Source: a candidate division NC10 bacterium CSP1-5
GTDB lineage: Bacteria; Methylomirabilota; Methylomirabilia; Methylomirabilales; CSP1-5
DNA length: 64,000 bases
Direction of reading: 5' to 3'
NCBI GenBank assembly: GCA_001443495.1
Contig: LDXR01000011.1
Location: 43,840 to 107,839, forward strand
In this document: piece by piece, positions 51,367 through 60,623 of the stretch
Numbering within the stretch: the first letter of the stretch is position 1
Layout: the number at the start of each line of letters is the position of its first letter
The notes under the pieces: generated by a model
Database searches by the model: none
What the model saw: only the letters and a program-made list of their open reading frames with translations
Told to the model about the DNA's origin: nothing
Program-made: the position numbers and the translations under genes

Positions 51367-53858
51367 TGGCCTTCCCGGAAACTCCCATCCTGGATGATTT
51401 CAATCGGGCGAATGAGGGCCCACCACCGAGTTCCTCATGGGCTACACCAAGCGGAGCGCCTGGCATCAAGGTTATCTCCGGTCAAGTTGGAGAGGATGGA
51501 CCGGGCGGACAGGCAGTTTGGAACACTCAATATGGGCCCGATCTGGAGGCTTATGTTGATGTCCCCACACTGGCTTGGGATGGCATCGGTGGCCACACGG
51601 AGTATTTCCGTCTGTACTTCCGGGCCTCTGCTCCAGATGCAGGCACCACTTCAAGTGGCTACTTCATCCTTGCTTGGAACTCTAGTCCCAACGATAGCAT
51701 TGGTCTCTGGAGCTACACCCCCAGTGGTGTTGATTATCTCACTCACGTTCAAGTTGCGGGCCTGACTTCAGGTAGCTCTGTTGGACTATCTGTCATAGGA
51801 GATCTCATTAGGGTTTATCACAAGCCCCCAGCTGGGTCCTGGGCTGAAGTCTTCAACTACACAGATCCAACATACGACAACGCTGGCTATCTCCTTCTTT
51901 ACATCAGCCAAGGTGGACCCGATCTTCGTCTTGATAATTTTGGTGGAGGAACGCTAGGAGGTTCCCCGCCCACCATCACCACAACCAGCCTGGAAGATGG
52001 TATCGTTGAAACGGCCTACAGTCAGACCGTTCAAGCGACGGGCGGCGTCACACCCTACACCTGGTCCATCTCGGCGGGTACTCTTCCTGGCGGACTCAAC
52101 CTGAACTCATCCACAGGCGAAATTTCGGGAACACCCACGACCGGCCCTCGCATCTCCTATTTCACGGTTCGCTGCACAGCCACAGGCGGCCTCTACGATG
52201 ATCAGGCTCTTTCGATCACCATCTATGGCGATCTGATCGTCACGACGGACTCCCTGGGAGATGCTGAGCAGAACGAAGCCTACAGCCAAACATTAGCCTA
52301 TGCAGGCGGAAAGGAACCGATCTCTTGGAGTATCGTGGTAGGCTCTTTGCCCACTGGCCTAAACCTGACACAGGCAACAGGCGAGATCTCGGGCACACCC
52401 ACGGGCAGCCCAGGAACATCCAACTTCACGGTCCGCGCCACAGACTCCATGGACACGCCCCAGACGGACGACCAGGCCCTTTCGATCACGGTCGCCATAG
52501 GCTTGCCGGCAGTTCCCACGAATCTGAATGTCGAGATTCTATCGACTACCCGGCGTTTGACCTGGACAGATAACGCCAATAACGAAGTCGATTTTGCCAT
52601 CGAGAGACGAACGGCGGCCGGTGACTGGGAACTCTATGCAACGGTGAGTGCCAACGTCACCCAGTTCACAGATAGTGCCCTGGGAGGGCTGTATTGGTAT
52701 TATCGGGTGAAGGCACGCAATGCAGTCGGGTCATCGGCCTATTCCAACATTGGCCCTGTGCCACAAGCGCCCGTACTCATTACCGCGCTGGCGCACATCA
52801 CAGATTCCAATCGGATTGACTTGTACTGGCAGGACAACACCTTCAATGAGGACTACTTCCAGGTAGAACGCAGCACAGATGGAAACGACTTCAACTGGCT
52901 GAACACAGTCGATTCCAATGTGCGGACGTATCGAGATTTGACGTGCAACCCCAACACAACCTATTGGTATCGGGTATCTGCCTACGATCCCGTTTACGGG
53001 TTCTCGGACTACTCAAATGTCCTATCGGCCAAGACCGTCGCGGGCGGGGGTGACGGGGGCGGGGAGGGCGAGCCGCCTGGTGGGCAAGAGCCACCCTGGG
53101 AACCTACAGGTGGACCCAGCTACGTCGTGAACTGTCACCATATATCGGCAGAAGGGCTTGGCGCCCGTGGTATACGGGTGACTGGGGTAGCCTACCTCAT
53201 GCAGTCCCGGATGGTCGCAGACACAGACGGCATTGACCTGGAAGTCGACGAGGACTCTGAGGCCAGAGTCCTGGGATCCCAATTTAGTCGATATACAGGA
53301 TTGGGGCTTATCAACCCGATTCACGGAGATCGGTCGGCTTGGAACACCAGTGCTTATCCAGGAAGACACGCCAAGGACATCTCGGATGGGATACTAGTTC
53401 GACATCTGCCCACTGCCACAGTCACCGGACATGTACCTTCCTGGGATGGCACGAAATGGGTGCCGACTGATGTCGCTACACAGGACGAACTGGATGACCA
53501 CGAAGCGGCCGCGGATCCCCATCCCGGCTATATGACACCTGCAGAACATACAGCGATCGGAGACAGCAGCCCACATCATGCACCGGTGATACTGCATGGT
53601 GATTTAGAATCTTCACTGATGGCGCTCAACGGGCAGCAACTTGACCTTGACCTGCAGACTGCTAATCTTGTCCTGGCTGGCCCGTCCAGTGGCGGATCGG
53701 CCAAGCCCACCTTTCGATCATTGGTGGCTGCCGACATTCCTGGTGGGGCAGTGGGGGGCAAATACCGCCAATTTGTGTATACCGTCAGTGGTAACGACTT
53801 TCAATTCGTGAAGCTCGATGACGGAACGCCTATATTCGTTCTCATGGACTTGGAGTAA
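51366..53858 (+). CDS. Tail fibre protein with Ig-like and fibronectin III domains
   Basis: 830 residues from the ATG at 51366 (TGATG overlap). An N-terminal lectin-like beta domain is followed by two putative-Ig repeats (PYTWSISAGTLPGGLNL, PISWSIVVGSLPTGLNL), two fibronectin III domains (about residues 380-560), a Gly/Pro linker and a C-terminal fibre segment with beta-helix-like turns and a DPHPGYMTPAEHTA stalk motif. Likely adhesion to the cell surface. Confidence 0.75.
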   Translation: MAFPETPILDDFNRANEGPPPSSSWATPSGAPGIKVISGQVGEDGPGGQAVWNTQYGPDLEAYVDVPTLAWDGIGGHTEYFRLYFRASAPDAGTTSSGYFILAWNSSPNDSIGLWSYTPSGVDYLTHVQVAGLTSGSSVGLSVIGDLIRVYHKPPAGSWAEVFNYTDPTYDNAGYLLLYISQGGPDLRLDNFGGGTLGGSPPTITTTSLEDGIVETAYSQTVQATGGVTPYTWSISAGTLPGGLNLNSSTGEISGTPTTGPRISYFTVRCTATGGLYDDQALSITIYGDLIVTTDSLGDAEQNEAYSQTLAYAGGKEPISWSIVVGSLPTGLNLTQATGEISGTPTGSPGTSNFTVRATDSMDTPQTDDQALSITVAIGLPAVPTNLNVEILSTTRRLTWTDNANNEVDFAIERRTAAGDWELYATVSANVTQFTDSALGGLYWYYRVKARNAVGSSAYSNIGPVPQAPVLITALAHITDSNRIDLYWQDNTFNEDYFQVERSTDGNDFNWLNTVDSNVRTYRDLTCNPNTTYWYRVSAYDPVYGFSDYSNVLSAKTVAGGGDGGGEGEPPGGQEPPWEPTGGPSYVVNCHHISAEGLGARGIRVTGVAYLMQSRMVADTDGIDLEVDEDSEARVLGSQFSRYTGLGLINPIHGDRSAWNTSAYPGRHAKDISDGILVRHLPTATVTGHVPSWDGTKWVPTDVATQDELDDHEAAADPHPGYMTPAEHTAIGDSSPHHAPVILHGDLESSLMALNGQQLDLDLQTANLVLAGPSSGGSAKPTFRSLVAADIPGGAVGGKYRQFVYTVSGNDFQFVKLDDGTPIFVLMDLE

Positions 53859-53860
53859 CT

Positions 53861-55015
53861 ATGCCCACCTCAGCCAACCTGGAAGATCTCATCTTGCGTG
53901 ATACGGCGGCGAACCGGCCTGCGGCAGGCACGCCAGGGCGGATTTTCTACGATACGACAAACGAGAAATGGCAGCGCGATACCGGCTCTTCCTGGGAGGA
54001 CTGCGAGCCGGCACCCGGCTCATTCTCATTGGCCGACGTAAAAGACTCCGTGCGGGCCGCGACGACAGCTAACATCACACTGTCCGGTGAGCAGACAATT
54101 GATGGTGTTTCCGTGGTAGCCGTGGATCGGGTGCTGGTCAAAGATCAAAGCGCAGGCGCAGAGAATGGTATCTATGTGGCTGCGTCTGGAGCATGGAGTC
54201 GGGCGATCGATGCCAATACCAGCGCCGAAGTTACGCCTGGAATGTTTGTGTTCGTCGAGGAAGGCACAGTCAATGGTGATCAGGGCTTCGTCCTGACGAC
54301 TAATGCGCCTATCACATTGGGTACAACGGCTCTCTCATTCACACAATTTTCGGGCGGTGGAGGCTCGGATACAACCGCCATCCATGACGACGCGGCCGGT
54401 GAGATCGCCGCGATTACCGAGAAGGCATCTCCCGTTTCAGGAGACTTGTTACTCATTGAGGACAGCGCCGCCTCAAACGCCAAGAAACGAGTGCAGATCG
54501 GTAACCTTCCCGGAGGTACAGACGCAGCAGCCATTCACGATGACACTGCGGGCGAGATTGCCGCGATCACCGAGAAGACAACACCGGTTGCGGCGGATCT
54601 GTTCCTCATTGAAGATAGCGCCGCCTCAAACGCGAAAAAGCGAGTGCAAATCGGTAACCTACCGAAACTCAACTCGCAACTCCTGTCTTCAATCGAAGGA
54701 GTGCTTGTCGTCACAACCGGGAAGTTGCGCTTCTACAACGAGACGGGGCGAACGCTGACTATCAGCAAGGTCAAGTTGGCCGTAGATACAGCTCCTGTGG
54801 GGGCTGCAATCATCGTGGACGTTCATAAGAACGGAGTGACTGTTTTCACGACTCAATCGAACCGGCCGCAGATTGCTGCGGCTGCGAATGAGGGTGAGAG
54901 CACGACCATCGAGGTACCTTCCTGGGCAGATGGAGACTACCTGACGGTGGATGTCGATCAAATCGGCTCGAGCACGGCAGGCTCAGACCTGACTGTGCAT
55001 GTTATCTATAGCTAG
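53861..55015 (+). CDS. Tail fibre protein with duplicated segment
   Basis: 384 residues. It starts with an N-terminal fibre-attachment type motif (RPAAGTPGRIFYDTTNEKWQ) seen in many tail fibres, then a short beta-rich domain, two tandem copies of a ~50-residue unit (AIHDD-x-AGEIAAITEK ... DSAASNAKKRVQIGNLP) and a beta-rich tip. Confidence 0.75.
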   Translation: MPTSANLEDLILRDTAANRPAAGTPGRIFYDTTNEKWQRDTGSSWEDCEPAPGSFSLADVKDSVRAATTANITLSGEQTIDGVSVVAVDRVLVKDQSAGAENGIYVAASGAWSRAIDANTSAEVTPGMFVFVEEGTVNGDQGFVLTTNAPITLGTTALSFTQFSGGGGSDTTAIHDDAAGEIAAITEKASPVSGDLLLIEDSAASNAKKRVQIGNLPGGTDAAAIHDDTAGEIAAITEKTTPVAADLFLIEDSAASNAKKRVQIGNLPKLNSQLLSSIEGVLVVTTGKLRFYNETGRTLTISKVKLAVDTAPVGAAIIVDVHKNGVTVFTTQSNRPQIAAAANEGESTTIEVPSWADGDYLTVDVDQIGSSTAGSDLTVHVIYS

Positions 55016-55025
55016 GAGGCTTGTC

Positions 55026-56012
55026 ATGACGCGCATTTTCACAGAAGGCTTTGAGGCAGGAGACACATTATTCTGGGGCGTCGCCGGGAATGGGAGTGTC
55101 TCGACGACAACGCCCCGGAGCGGATCACGATGCTGGCAGTCAGGTGGTACTGCTGCACAAAAGAGTATATCGGCGATCTCCGAGGGCTACGTCCGCCTTG
55201 GGCTTTTTGCAACCGGGATCGCAGCCCAGGTAATAATGAGATGGTACGCTAGCGGCACTGAGCTTGGCTCCCTGCGTCTGAGTTCCGCAGGAAATCTTCA
55301 GCTTTACACGAGCACGGGAACTCTGGTCGCGACGGGAAGCGTTGCGATCCAGCTCAATACTTGGTATCTCGTCGAGGTGAGAATCAAGATCGCTGACGCT
55401 GGAGGTGTTTTGGAAGTGAAAGTGGATGGAACGGTGGACGCCACGTTCTCTGGCGATACAAAGCCGGGAGCGGACACGACATTCAATCTCATCTACATCC
55501 TCCACACGGGCGCAAGTGTGTGGCGCATAGATGATTTCGCGCTGAACGACACGGCGGGCGGAGTCGATGATGGCTACCCAGGGGACGGCAAGGTGGTCAT
55601 GCTTACTCCAAATGGTAACGGAGACTCATCACAGCTCGTCGGGAATGACGGCAATAGTGTAGACAATTACCTTCTCGTGGATGAAATCCCCTCTGACAGC
55701 GACACGACCTACGTTGAGTCAGCTACGGCAACCGAGAAGGATTTGTACGGCATGACGACATATACGCTGGAAAGCGGCCAAACTGTCTTGCGTTTGTGGG
55801 TTGAGGCACGCGCAAGGGAACTGACTGCGGCCGGAGATGGGATTCAGCTTGGGGTCAAGTCGGGCGCGACCGAATCCTTCTCGGCCACACGCCCGATCGG
55901 AACGTCTTACGCCCGCTACGTCGGGGACGATCTCAAGACCGACCCTAACACGGCAGCCGCCTGGACACAGGGCGGTCTGGATGCGCTCCAGGCAGGTGTC
56001 AAAGTAGCATGA
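55026..56012 (+). CDS. Tail fibre / lectin-like protein
   Basis: 328 residues from ATG 55026 after TAGGAGG (an earlier ATG lies inside the previous gene). The first ~190 residues look like a concanavalin/LamG jelly roll ending VWRIDDFALND. A second beta domain follows. Probable receptor-binding accessory. Confidence 0.7.
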   Translation: MTRIFTEGFEAGDTLFWGVAGNGSVSTTTPRSGSRCWQSGGTAAQKSISAISEGYVRLGLFATGIAAQVIMRWYASGTELGSLRLSSAGNLQLYTSTGTLVATGSVAIQLNTWYLVEVRIKIADAGGVLEVKVDGTVDATFSGDTKPGADTTFNLIYILHTGASVWRIDDFALNDTAGGVDDGYPGDGKVVMLTPNGNGDSSQLVGNDGNSVDNYLLVDEIPSDSDTTYVESATATEKDLYGMTTYTLESGQTVLRLWVEARARELTAAGDGIQLGVKSGATESFSATRPIGTSYARYVGDDLKTDPNTAAAWTQGGLDALQAGVKVA

Positions 56013-56013
56013 C

Positions 56014-56220
56014 ATGAGCACACGACGGATCACTCAGCTCGATGCCAGTATTGAATACCAGCAGCCCGCCTTGCGTAAGGTGACGCAGTTGCTCACACAG
56101 GTTGAGTATCAGCAGCCCGCCTTACGCAAGGTGACACAGTTGTTCATCATGATAGAACTCTCTCCGCCAGGGGAAAGCGTGGGACGGAAATACGGACCCG
56201 CTGTTCAAATGATGGGCTGA
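56014..56220 (+). CDS. Short-repeat protein, paralogue of the one at 25730
   Basis: 68 residues, beginning MSTRRITQ like its paralogue, with near-identical repeats EYQQPALRKVTQL. The copies are also nearly identical as DNA, suggesting recent duplication. Confidence 0.7.
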   Translation: MSTRRITQLDASIEYQQPALRKVTQLLTQVEYQQPALRKVTQLFIMIELSPPGESVGRKYGPAVQMMG

Positions 56221-56239
56221 AACGGGAAGACAGGAAGAG

Positions 56240-57169
56240 ATGAGAAGATATTCATACGAAGGTGCGATCCAGGTTGTCCAGACTATCATAGCTCTCCTCG
56301 TTATGGCCGCACTTCCGTTTACGATAGCTACAACAATTATCTATGCCATGAGTGCCGCACAGGAGAGTCTTGTCCTGTGGGCACTGAACCTTACCCAGTT
56401 TGCGATCGGCGCGTTCTTCCTGACACTGCTGATACGATTGCGATCAGGAATCATAGTACGCAAGGAGCGAGACAGAATACGAAAATCCACGCTTACAATG
56501 CTTCACCACGAATTTCGCACCCCCGCTACCTTCCTGGTGGGAGGCGTCCATCTTCTCCGGGATCCATCTATCACTGGCTCTGATAGAAAGATGCTTATTG
56601 GCAAGCTCTCACTGGGCATCGATCGATTGATGTTGTTGATCGATGAGTTTCTATCACTCAACGACATTCTATACAGCGATGCGAAATTAGCCTATGCCGC
56701 ACACCGAGAAGAATTTCGGGAGTGGCAGGTGGCTATCGATCATGTCCTGCCAAAGCATCAGACTCTTCTGGAAAGGAAAGGGTTGAAACTCTTGATTCGT
56801 ATTGCGAGCGATTTGCCCGCTGTCTGTGCATTCAGCCTGCAGATTGAACAGGCCATCAGCCATCTTCTCGGAAACGCAATCAAGTTTACAGAAGCGGGTA
56901 TGATCCAGATCTCGGTCTTCGAGATAGACCGAGGTGTAAGGTGTGAGGTCGTGGACACCGGTATAGGTCTGTCACAGGAGTACATAGAGATCATCTTTAC
57001 TCCATTTGAGCAGATCGACCGTGAGAAGCGTGAGCAACAGGGGATCGGCCTTGGCCTGGCTATTGTCAAGGGCTTGATTGAGATTCACGGTGGCCGGTTG
57101 GAAGTCAAAAGCTGGCCGGGAAAGGGAAGTGTTTTCGCATTCTGGCTTCCAGAGATAGACCTGGGATGA
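56240..57169 (+). CDS. Membrane sensor histidine kinase
   Basis: 309 residues. Two membrane helices (about 12-36 and 45-66) with only a very short external loop. HisKA domain with the phosphoacceptor in HHEFRTP (His90). Complete ATPase boxes: N-box HLLGNAIKFT (Asn212), G1 VDTGIGLS (Asp239), F region FTPFEQ and G2 GIGLGLAIVKGL. All catalytic residues are present, so it should autophosphorylate. No periplasmic sensor or receiver is encoded with it. It sits between fibre and lysis genes with no adjacent response regulator. It was probably captured from a bacterium and may rewire host signalling or sense membrane state before lysis. Confidence 0.92.
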   Translation: MRRYSYEGAIQVVQTIIALLVMAALPFTIATTIIYAMSAAQESLVLWALNLTQFAIGAFFLTLLIRLRSGIIVRKERDRIRKSTLTMLHHEFRTPATFLVGGVHLLRDPSITGSDRKMLIGKLSLGIDRLMLLIDEFLSLNDILYSDAKLAYAAHREEFREWQVAIDHVLPKHQTLLERKGLKLLIRIASDLPAVCAFSLQIEQAISHLLGNAIKFTEAGMIQISVFEIDRGVRCEVVDTGIGLSQEYIEIIFTPFEQIDREKREQQGIGLGLAIVKGLIEIHGGRLEVKSWPGKGSVFAFWLPEIDLG

Positions 57170-57774
57170 TGCCACCTGACGATGCATCTCTGAGCCACGT
57201 GCTCAAGGTACTCACGTCACAGTACCAAGTCACGGGCGCCCAAATCCTGGATCTGGCACGTCGCCTGGATGACCTACGTGATCGCTTGGGTGCCTATAAT
57301 GAGCAGAACATTGAGAGGTTCAATGGCCACGGAGATCGAATTGAGGAAGTCGAGAAGGCACTAGGAAAGCTCTCTCCAATGGTTGAGACGATCAGCAAAT
57401 CTCTGGGCGAGCTACGTCCCATGATTGAGGCTCAGCTCACCAATGCTGTCCGAGTGGGCGAACGAGCCGAAAGGGTAGCAGCCGATGGGATTGCTCGCTA
57501 TCAGCAATCCTTAACGGCTGTTCAGGACGATTTCGATGAACGGCAGGCTTCCACAAGAGGGGAGATCATGGTTCTGGTCGATAGCCAGAAACTTCGGCTG
57601 GACAGGCTAGAAGTCGAAAAGCAGAAGGGCCGATCTGACGAGACAGAGATCACCAAGACACGTATTCTCTCACGTGCTAATGTCCAAGTGGCCTTGCTGA
57701 CTCTTCTCGGCAGTAGTATAGTGGCCGGCATCGTCTCGGTTGTGATTGAACTCATCAAAAGAGGAAATCCATGA
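57166..57774 (+). CDS. Coiled-coil protein with C-terminal membrane anchor
   Basis: 202 residues: long coiled coil, then a single C-terminal membrane helix (VQVALLTLLGSSIVAGIVSVVIELI). The arrangement resembles XhlA-type lysis accessory proteins, though longer. Coupled by ATGATG to the kinase gene, so both may act at the membrane late in infection. Confidence 0.65.
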   Translation: MMPPDDASLSHVLKVLTSQYQVTGAQILDLARRLDDLRDRLGAYNEQNIERFNGHGDRIEEVEKALGKLSPMVETISKSLGELRPMIEAQLTNAVRVGERAERVAADGIARYQQSLTAVQDDFDERQASTRGEIMVLVDSQKLRLDRLEVEKQKGRSDETEITKTRILSRANVQVALLTLLGSSIVAGIVSVVIELIKRGNP

Positions 57775-58220
57775 AGCGGAGGAAACACATGAAGAAAAGA
57801 GGTACCGTCGATACACGGGTAGATCCGGGGAGCCCCATCGCCGTTCTTCTCGGACCGGGTGTCAGTCTGAGCCTGTCGCTGCGTGTGATGAAGGCAGTCG
57901 TGCGGGGCAACTACAAAGCACTTCTCACCTGGAACCCGCACGATGCCGGCGTGGGACGCCGAGCCGTGATTGCGGTGCTCGCCAGCTCCTTCCCGGCCCC
58001 GGCCATCAATCAGAACTGGTTCGACACCCAGTACTCGGGAGTGATCACATTCAGAAGCCTGGAAGGAGACGATGAGACTGTCCTCCAATTGCTGGAGCAG
58101 GCACTTCACGAGACACCACAACCAGCCCTGAGTCTTGAACCGGAGTTCAATCCCTATGCCGACCGGGAGGACGCTTTTCCCTATACAGGCCCCAGTTTAC
58201 CCGACGAAGGAGGGGGGTGA
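57771..58220 (+). CDS. Hypothetical protein
   Basis: 149 residues, basic start (MKRRKHMKKRG), mixed alpha/beta middle, acidic end. Coupled by ATGA to the preceding gene. No enzyme motif recognised. Confidence 0.6.
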   Translation: MKRRKHMKKRGTVDTRVDPGSPIAVLLGPGVSLSLSLRVMKAVVRGNYKALLTWNPHDAGVGRRAVIAVLASSFPAPAINQNWFDTQYSGVITFRSLEGDDETVLQLLEQALHETPQPALSLEPEFNPYADREDAFPYTGPSLPDEGGG

Positions 58221-58327
58221 TCCTTATACTATCAACGGCTAAGCAAGCATCAAACATAAAAAGGATTTCGTTCAAAACTCTCGTCCGCCTGGGTGACGGT
58301 TTCGCCCTACCCCCATGGAGATCTGTC

Positions 58328-58783
58328 ATGAAGAAACGCATCCTGCTATTCGTTGTGCTCGTCACTCTTCTCGGTGTGGTCGCCTCTGGAGTCATGGCCT
58401 CACCGATGACTTTCCAATCACCAGTCGAGCCGCCGCCACTCCCGGAACTCTCACCAGAGCTCCTGGCAACCATCGCCGGCACGGCACTCTCGCTGGCCCT
58501 GAGTTACATCCCGGGCCTCAATGTGGGATATGCAGGTCTGAACCGGGAACAGAAGCAACTCATCATGCTCGGCCTTCTGGTGCTTGCTTCTGTCGGGATA
58601 CTCGGCCTGGCTTGTACACCGGTTTTGGGGCTTGTGATTGTGGAGTGCTCGGCGACCGGCGCTGTCAGGGTGGTCACGGTACTCATCGCTGCCCTGATCG
58701 CTAACCAGGGTGTCCACAGCATTACTCCCGAAGCAAGCGCGGTACGCAAAGCCAAGGCGAGGGCAGCCGGCCCAAAAGGGTGA
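58328..58783 (+). CDS. Holin-like protein
   Basis: 151 residues from ATG 58328 (GGAG upstream). A signal-like N-terminal helix is followed by ELLATIAGTALSLALSYIPG, a short charged turn (LNREQKQL), IMLGLLVLASVGILGLAC and a third hydrophobic segment, ending in a basic tail. This layout is one I know from proteins annotated as phage holins, which permeabilise the inner membrane. No endolysin gene is adjacent. The ~100 bases before it hold no gene. Confidence 0.7.
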   Translation: MKKRILLFVVLVTLLGVVASGVMASPMTFQSPVEPPPLPELSPELLATIAGTALSLALSYIPGLNVGYAGLNREQKQLIMLGLLVLASVGILGLACTPVLGLVIVECSATGAVRVVTVLIAALIANQGVHSITPEASAVRKAKARAAGPKG

Positions 58784-58852
58784 TGCCGCCAGCGGCAGGT
58801 CCCCCTATGCCGCCGTCTCCTAGATAGCCCGGCCTGCTTACTTACATATGCG

Positions 58853-58886
58853 AAAAAGAGGGTGATCGAATGATCACCCTCTTTTT
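58853..58886. terminator. Bidirectional Rho-independent terminator
   Basis: A perfect 15-bp stem (AAAAAGAGGGTGATC and complement) around a GAAT loop, with a T-run on both strands. It separates the converging rightward virion block and leftward second block. Confidence 0.93.
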
Positions 58887-58898
58887 AACAGACCGAAC

Positions 58899-59756
58899 TC
58901 ATAGAACACCCCCATAGACTAGGATGAGACCAATCCAAAACAGCCAGGAAAGCGCCCAGGCCACGATCATGTAGAACCGATTATGGAGTAGGCTCAGGAG
59001 GAGTACATTCCAAGTGTAGGGTGACACATGAGGGCTGACAAGCACGCCCACCGGATAAGCAGCCTTAATGCGCCCTTCCCGGACTGAATAAATCAAGGCG
59101 AAAAAACCGATGGGGACACTCCAGGGGAAAAACCTGAGCCCGTAAGCCTGGGCGGCCGGGGACATAGCGCCTGTCAAGGACTGTAACCAATGGGGATATA
59201 TCAAAAATGATATACCCATGACGAGGACAGTCGGCCATACAGCCCTGACAACCCCCCTGCCCTGCCCTTCCTTCCAGGTCTGCCATAGGCGAAAAAAGAT
59301 CACCCCAATGGCAAACTGTGGCTTGAGTAGCATCAGTGGTAGACCCATGGGTAATGGCAAAGAGATACCGAGAAGCGGGAGCCAGTCCACATTCCCGGAC
59401 ATCATCTCAATCACCCAAAAGGGCGTGGTGAGAAACAGAGCTGCCGGGAGGAGGTCCGCTTCCAGGCATCGAAGTGCCCATACGGTCACCAGGATGGTTA
59501 GGGCCAGGAAGAGACCACGCCCAAGGCTATCCGGTAACAAGAGAGGGGTCAGGAACGGGATGAGCCAGGGTGGACTGAAGAAACCCTCGACCTGGTAGGG
59601 GTCAATACCCGAAAAAACGGCCTGGACTGCCGGCCTGAAGAACCGGTCAATGTCTATGGCTGTAGGTGAAATGAGAGCACCTATCCCGACGAGAACCAAG
59701 AAAGCTAGAACAGCCGCTGCTGTTTTGACCGCTTCCGTGTGTTTGGAGAAATCCAT
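58899..59756 (-). CDS. GT87-like polytopic membrane protein
   Basis: 285 residues with about eight membrane helices. IDIDRFFRPAVQAVFSG, then GIDPYQVEGFFSPPW, and a later SGNVDWLPLLGI ... LLKPQFAIG resemble the GT-C family 87 (DUF2029) polyprenol-phosphate mannosyltransferase pattern. If so it could modify host surface glycans and exclude other phages. The family is inferred by eye; a truncated transporter is the alternative. The start overlaps the methyltransferase gene. Confidence 0.6.
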   Translation of the reverse strand: MDFSKHTEAVKTAAAVLAFLVLVGIGALISPTAIDIDRFFRPAVQAVFSGIDPYQVEGFFSPPWLIPFLTPLLLPDSLGRGLFLALTILVTVWALRCLEADLLPAALFLTTPFWVIEMMSGNVDWLPLLGISLPLPMGLPLMLLKPQFAIGVIFFRLWQTWKEGQGRGVVRAVWPTVLVMGISFLIYPHWLQSLTGAMSPAAQAYGLRFFPWSVPIGFFALIYSVREGRIKAAYPVGVLVSPHVSPYTWNVLLLSLLHNRFYMIVAWALSWLFWIGLILVYGGVL

Positions 59757-60526
59757 AGTTGCTCTAGCATGTTTCGGTTGCCATTGGAGCGAGCCGGATG
59801 AGTCACCAGTGACCAGCCCACATACAACCGATCGTACAGCCGGGAAGGATAGCTACTCACGATCGCCATGCCCTGAATATCGTTCAGGAGCTCGGCCAGT
59901 AGGATGTGATCCTTCCTGGTCATCTCGTGCTGGTATGCCTTTTTCCCCCATCGGGCACTGCGAACACCGGCCGGGTAAGGAGGATCACAGTAGAACAGGG
60001 TATCGGGCGTATCGTATCGCTGGATGACTTTCGTAGCCTCATCGTTCTCCAGACCTACATCCTTCAGGCGGCCCGTAGTTTCGACAAGATGCTCGACATC
60101 TCTCCACAAATAAACGATACTTGACCAAGAATCGTTCTCTCTCTGGAAACGCCAGCCCGATCGCACTTGGGCCGAGGGGCCTGAGAAAGACTGGTGGGCC
60201 CGGACGTAGAAACGCCGGGCCCTCTCCAGTGGGTCGGCAGAGGGCTGATAGGACAAATCTAGCTCGGCACGCGAGAAGGGTGTGAGCTGCAGCAAACGCA
60301 GCAACTCGCTCGTATCTTCCCGGAGTACCCGGAAGAAGTTCACAACGTCCCCATCCAGGTCGTTGTAAACCTCCAGGCGGGAGGGTGTCTTTTGCAGCAA
60401 GACACTCATCCCGCCGCCGAAGGGCTCGACATAGATGTCATGATCCGGGAAGGATTCAATGATCCAGGATGCAATTCGCCACTTCCCGCCGTGGTATCGT
60501 AAGGGGGGTCTACTTGGCGGCGGCAA
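59705..60526 (-). CDS. Dam-type (D12 class) DNA adenine methyltransferase
   Basis: 273 residues. RYHGGKWRIASWI at the start, the SAM loop YVEPFGGGMSV and the catalytic FYCDPPYPAG define the D12 class (Dam, DpnM). It methylates adenine-N6, most likely to protect phage DNA; the target site is unknown. The start appears to be TTG at 60526 with a weak ribosome site. Confidence 0.92.
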   Translation of the reverse strand: MPPPSRPPLRYHGGKWRIASWIIESFPDHDIYVEPFGGGMSVLLQKTPSRLEVYNDLDGDVVNFFRVLREDTSELLRLLQLTPFSRAELDLSYQPSADPLERARRFYVRAHQSFSGPSAQVRSGWRFQRENDSWSSIVYLWRDVEHLVETTGRLKDVGLENDEATKVIQRYDTPDTLFYCDPPYPAGVRSARWGKKAYQHEMTRKDHILLAELLNDIQGMAIVSSYPSRLYDRLYVGWSLVTHPARSNGNRNMLEQLWISPNTRKRSKQQRLF

Positions 60527-60623
60527 GTTGCGACCCCGCAGGAACAGGACTGTCGTCTACTGTCCCACCGCCCCCACAACCAGCCAAGAAGACGATGAGC
60601 AGGATCAGTAAGAGGCGCTTCAT
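60510..60623 (-). CDS. 37-residue lipoprotein
   Basis: ATG 60623 after AAGGAG, overlapping the upstream stop (ATGA). MKRLLLILLIVFLAGC is a complete signal with lipobox, followed by a short Gly/Pro-rich mature part. Size resembles small outer-spanin or superinfection-exclusion lipoproteins; no inner-spanin partner is evident. Confidence 0.7.
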   Translation of the reverse strand: MKRLLLILLIVFLAGCGGGGTVDDSPVPAGSQLAAAK

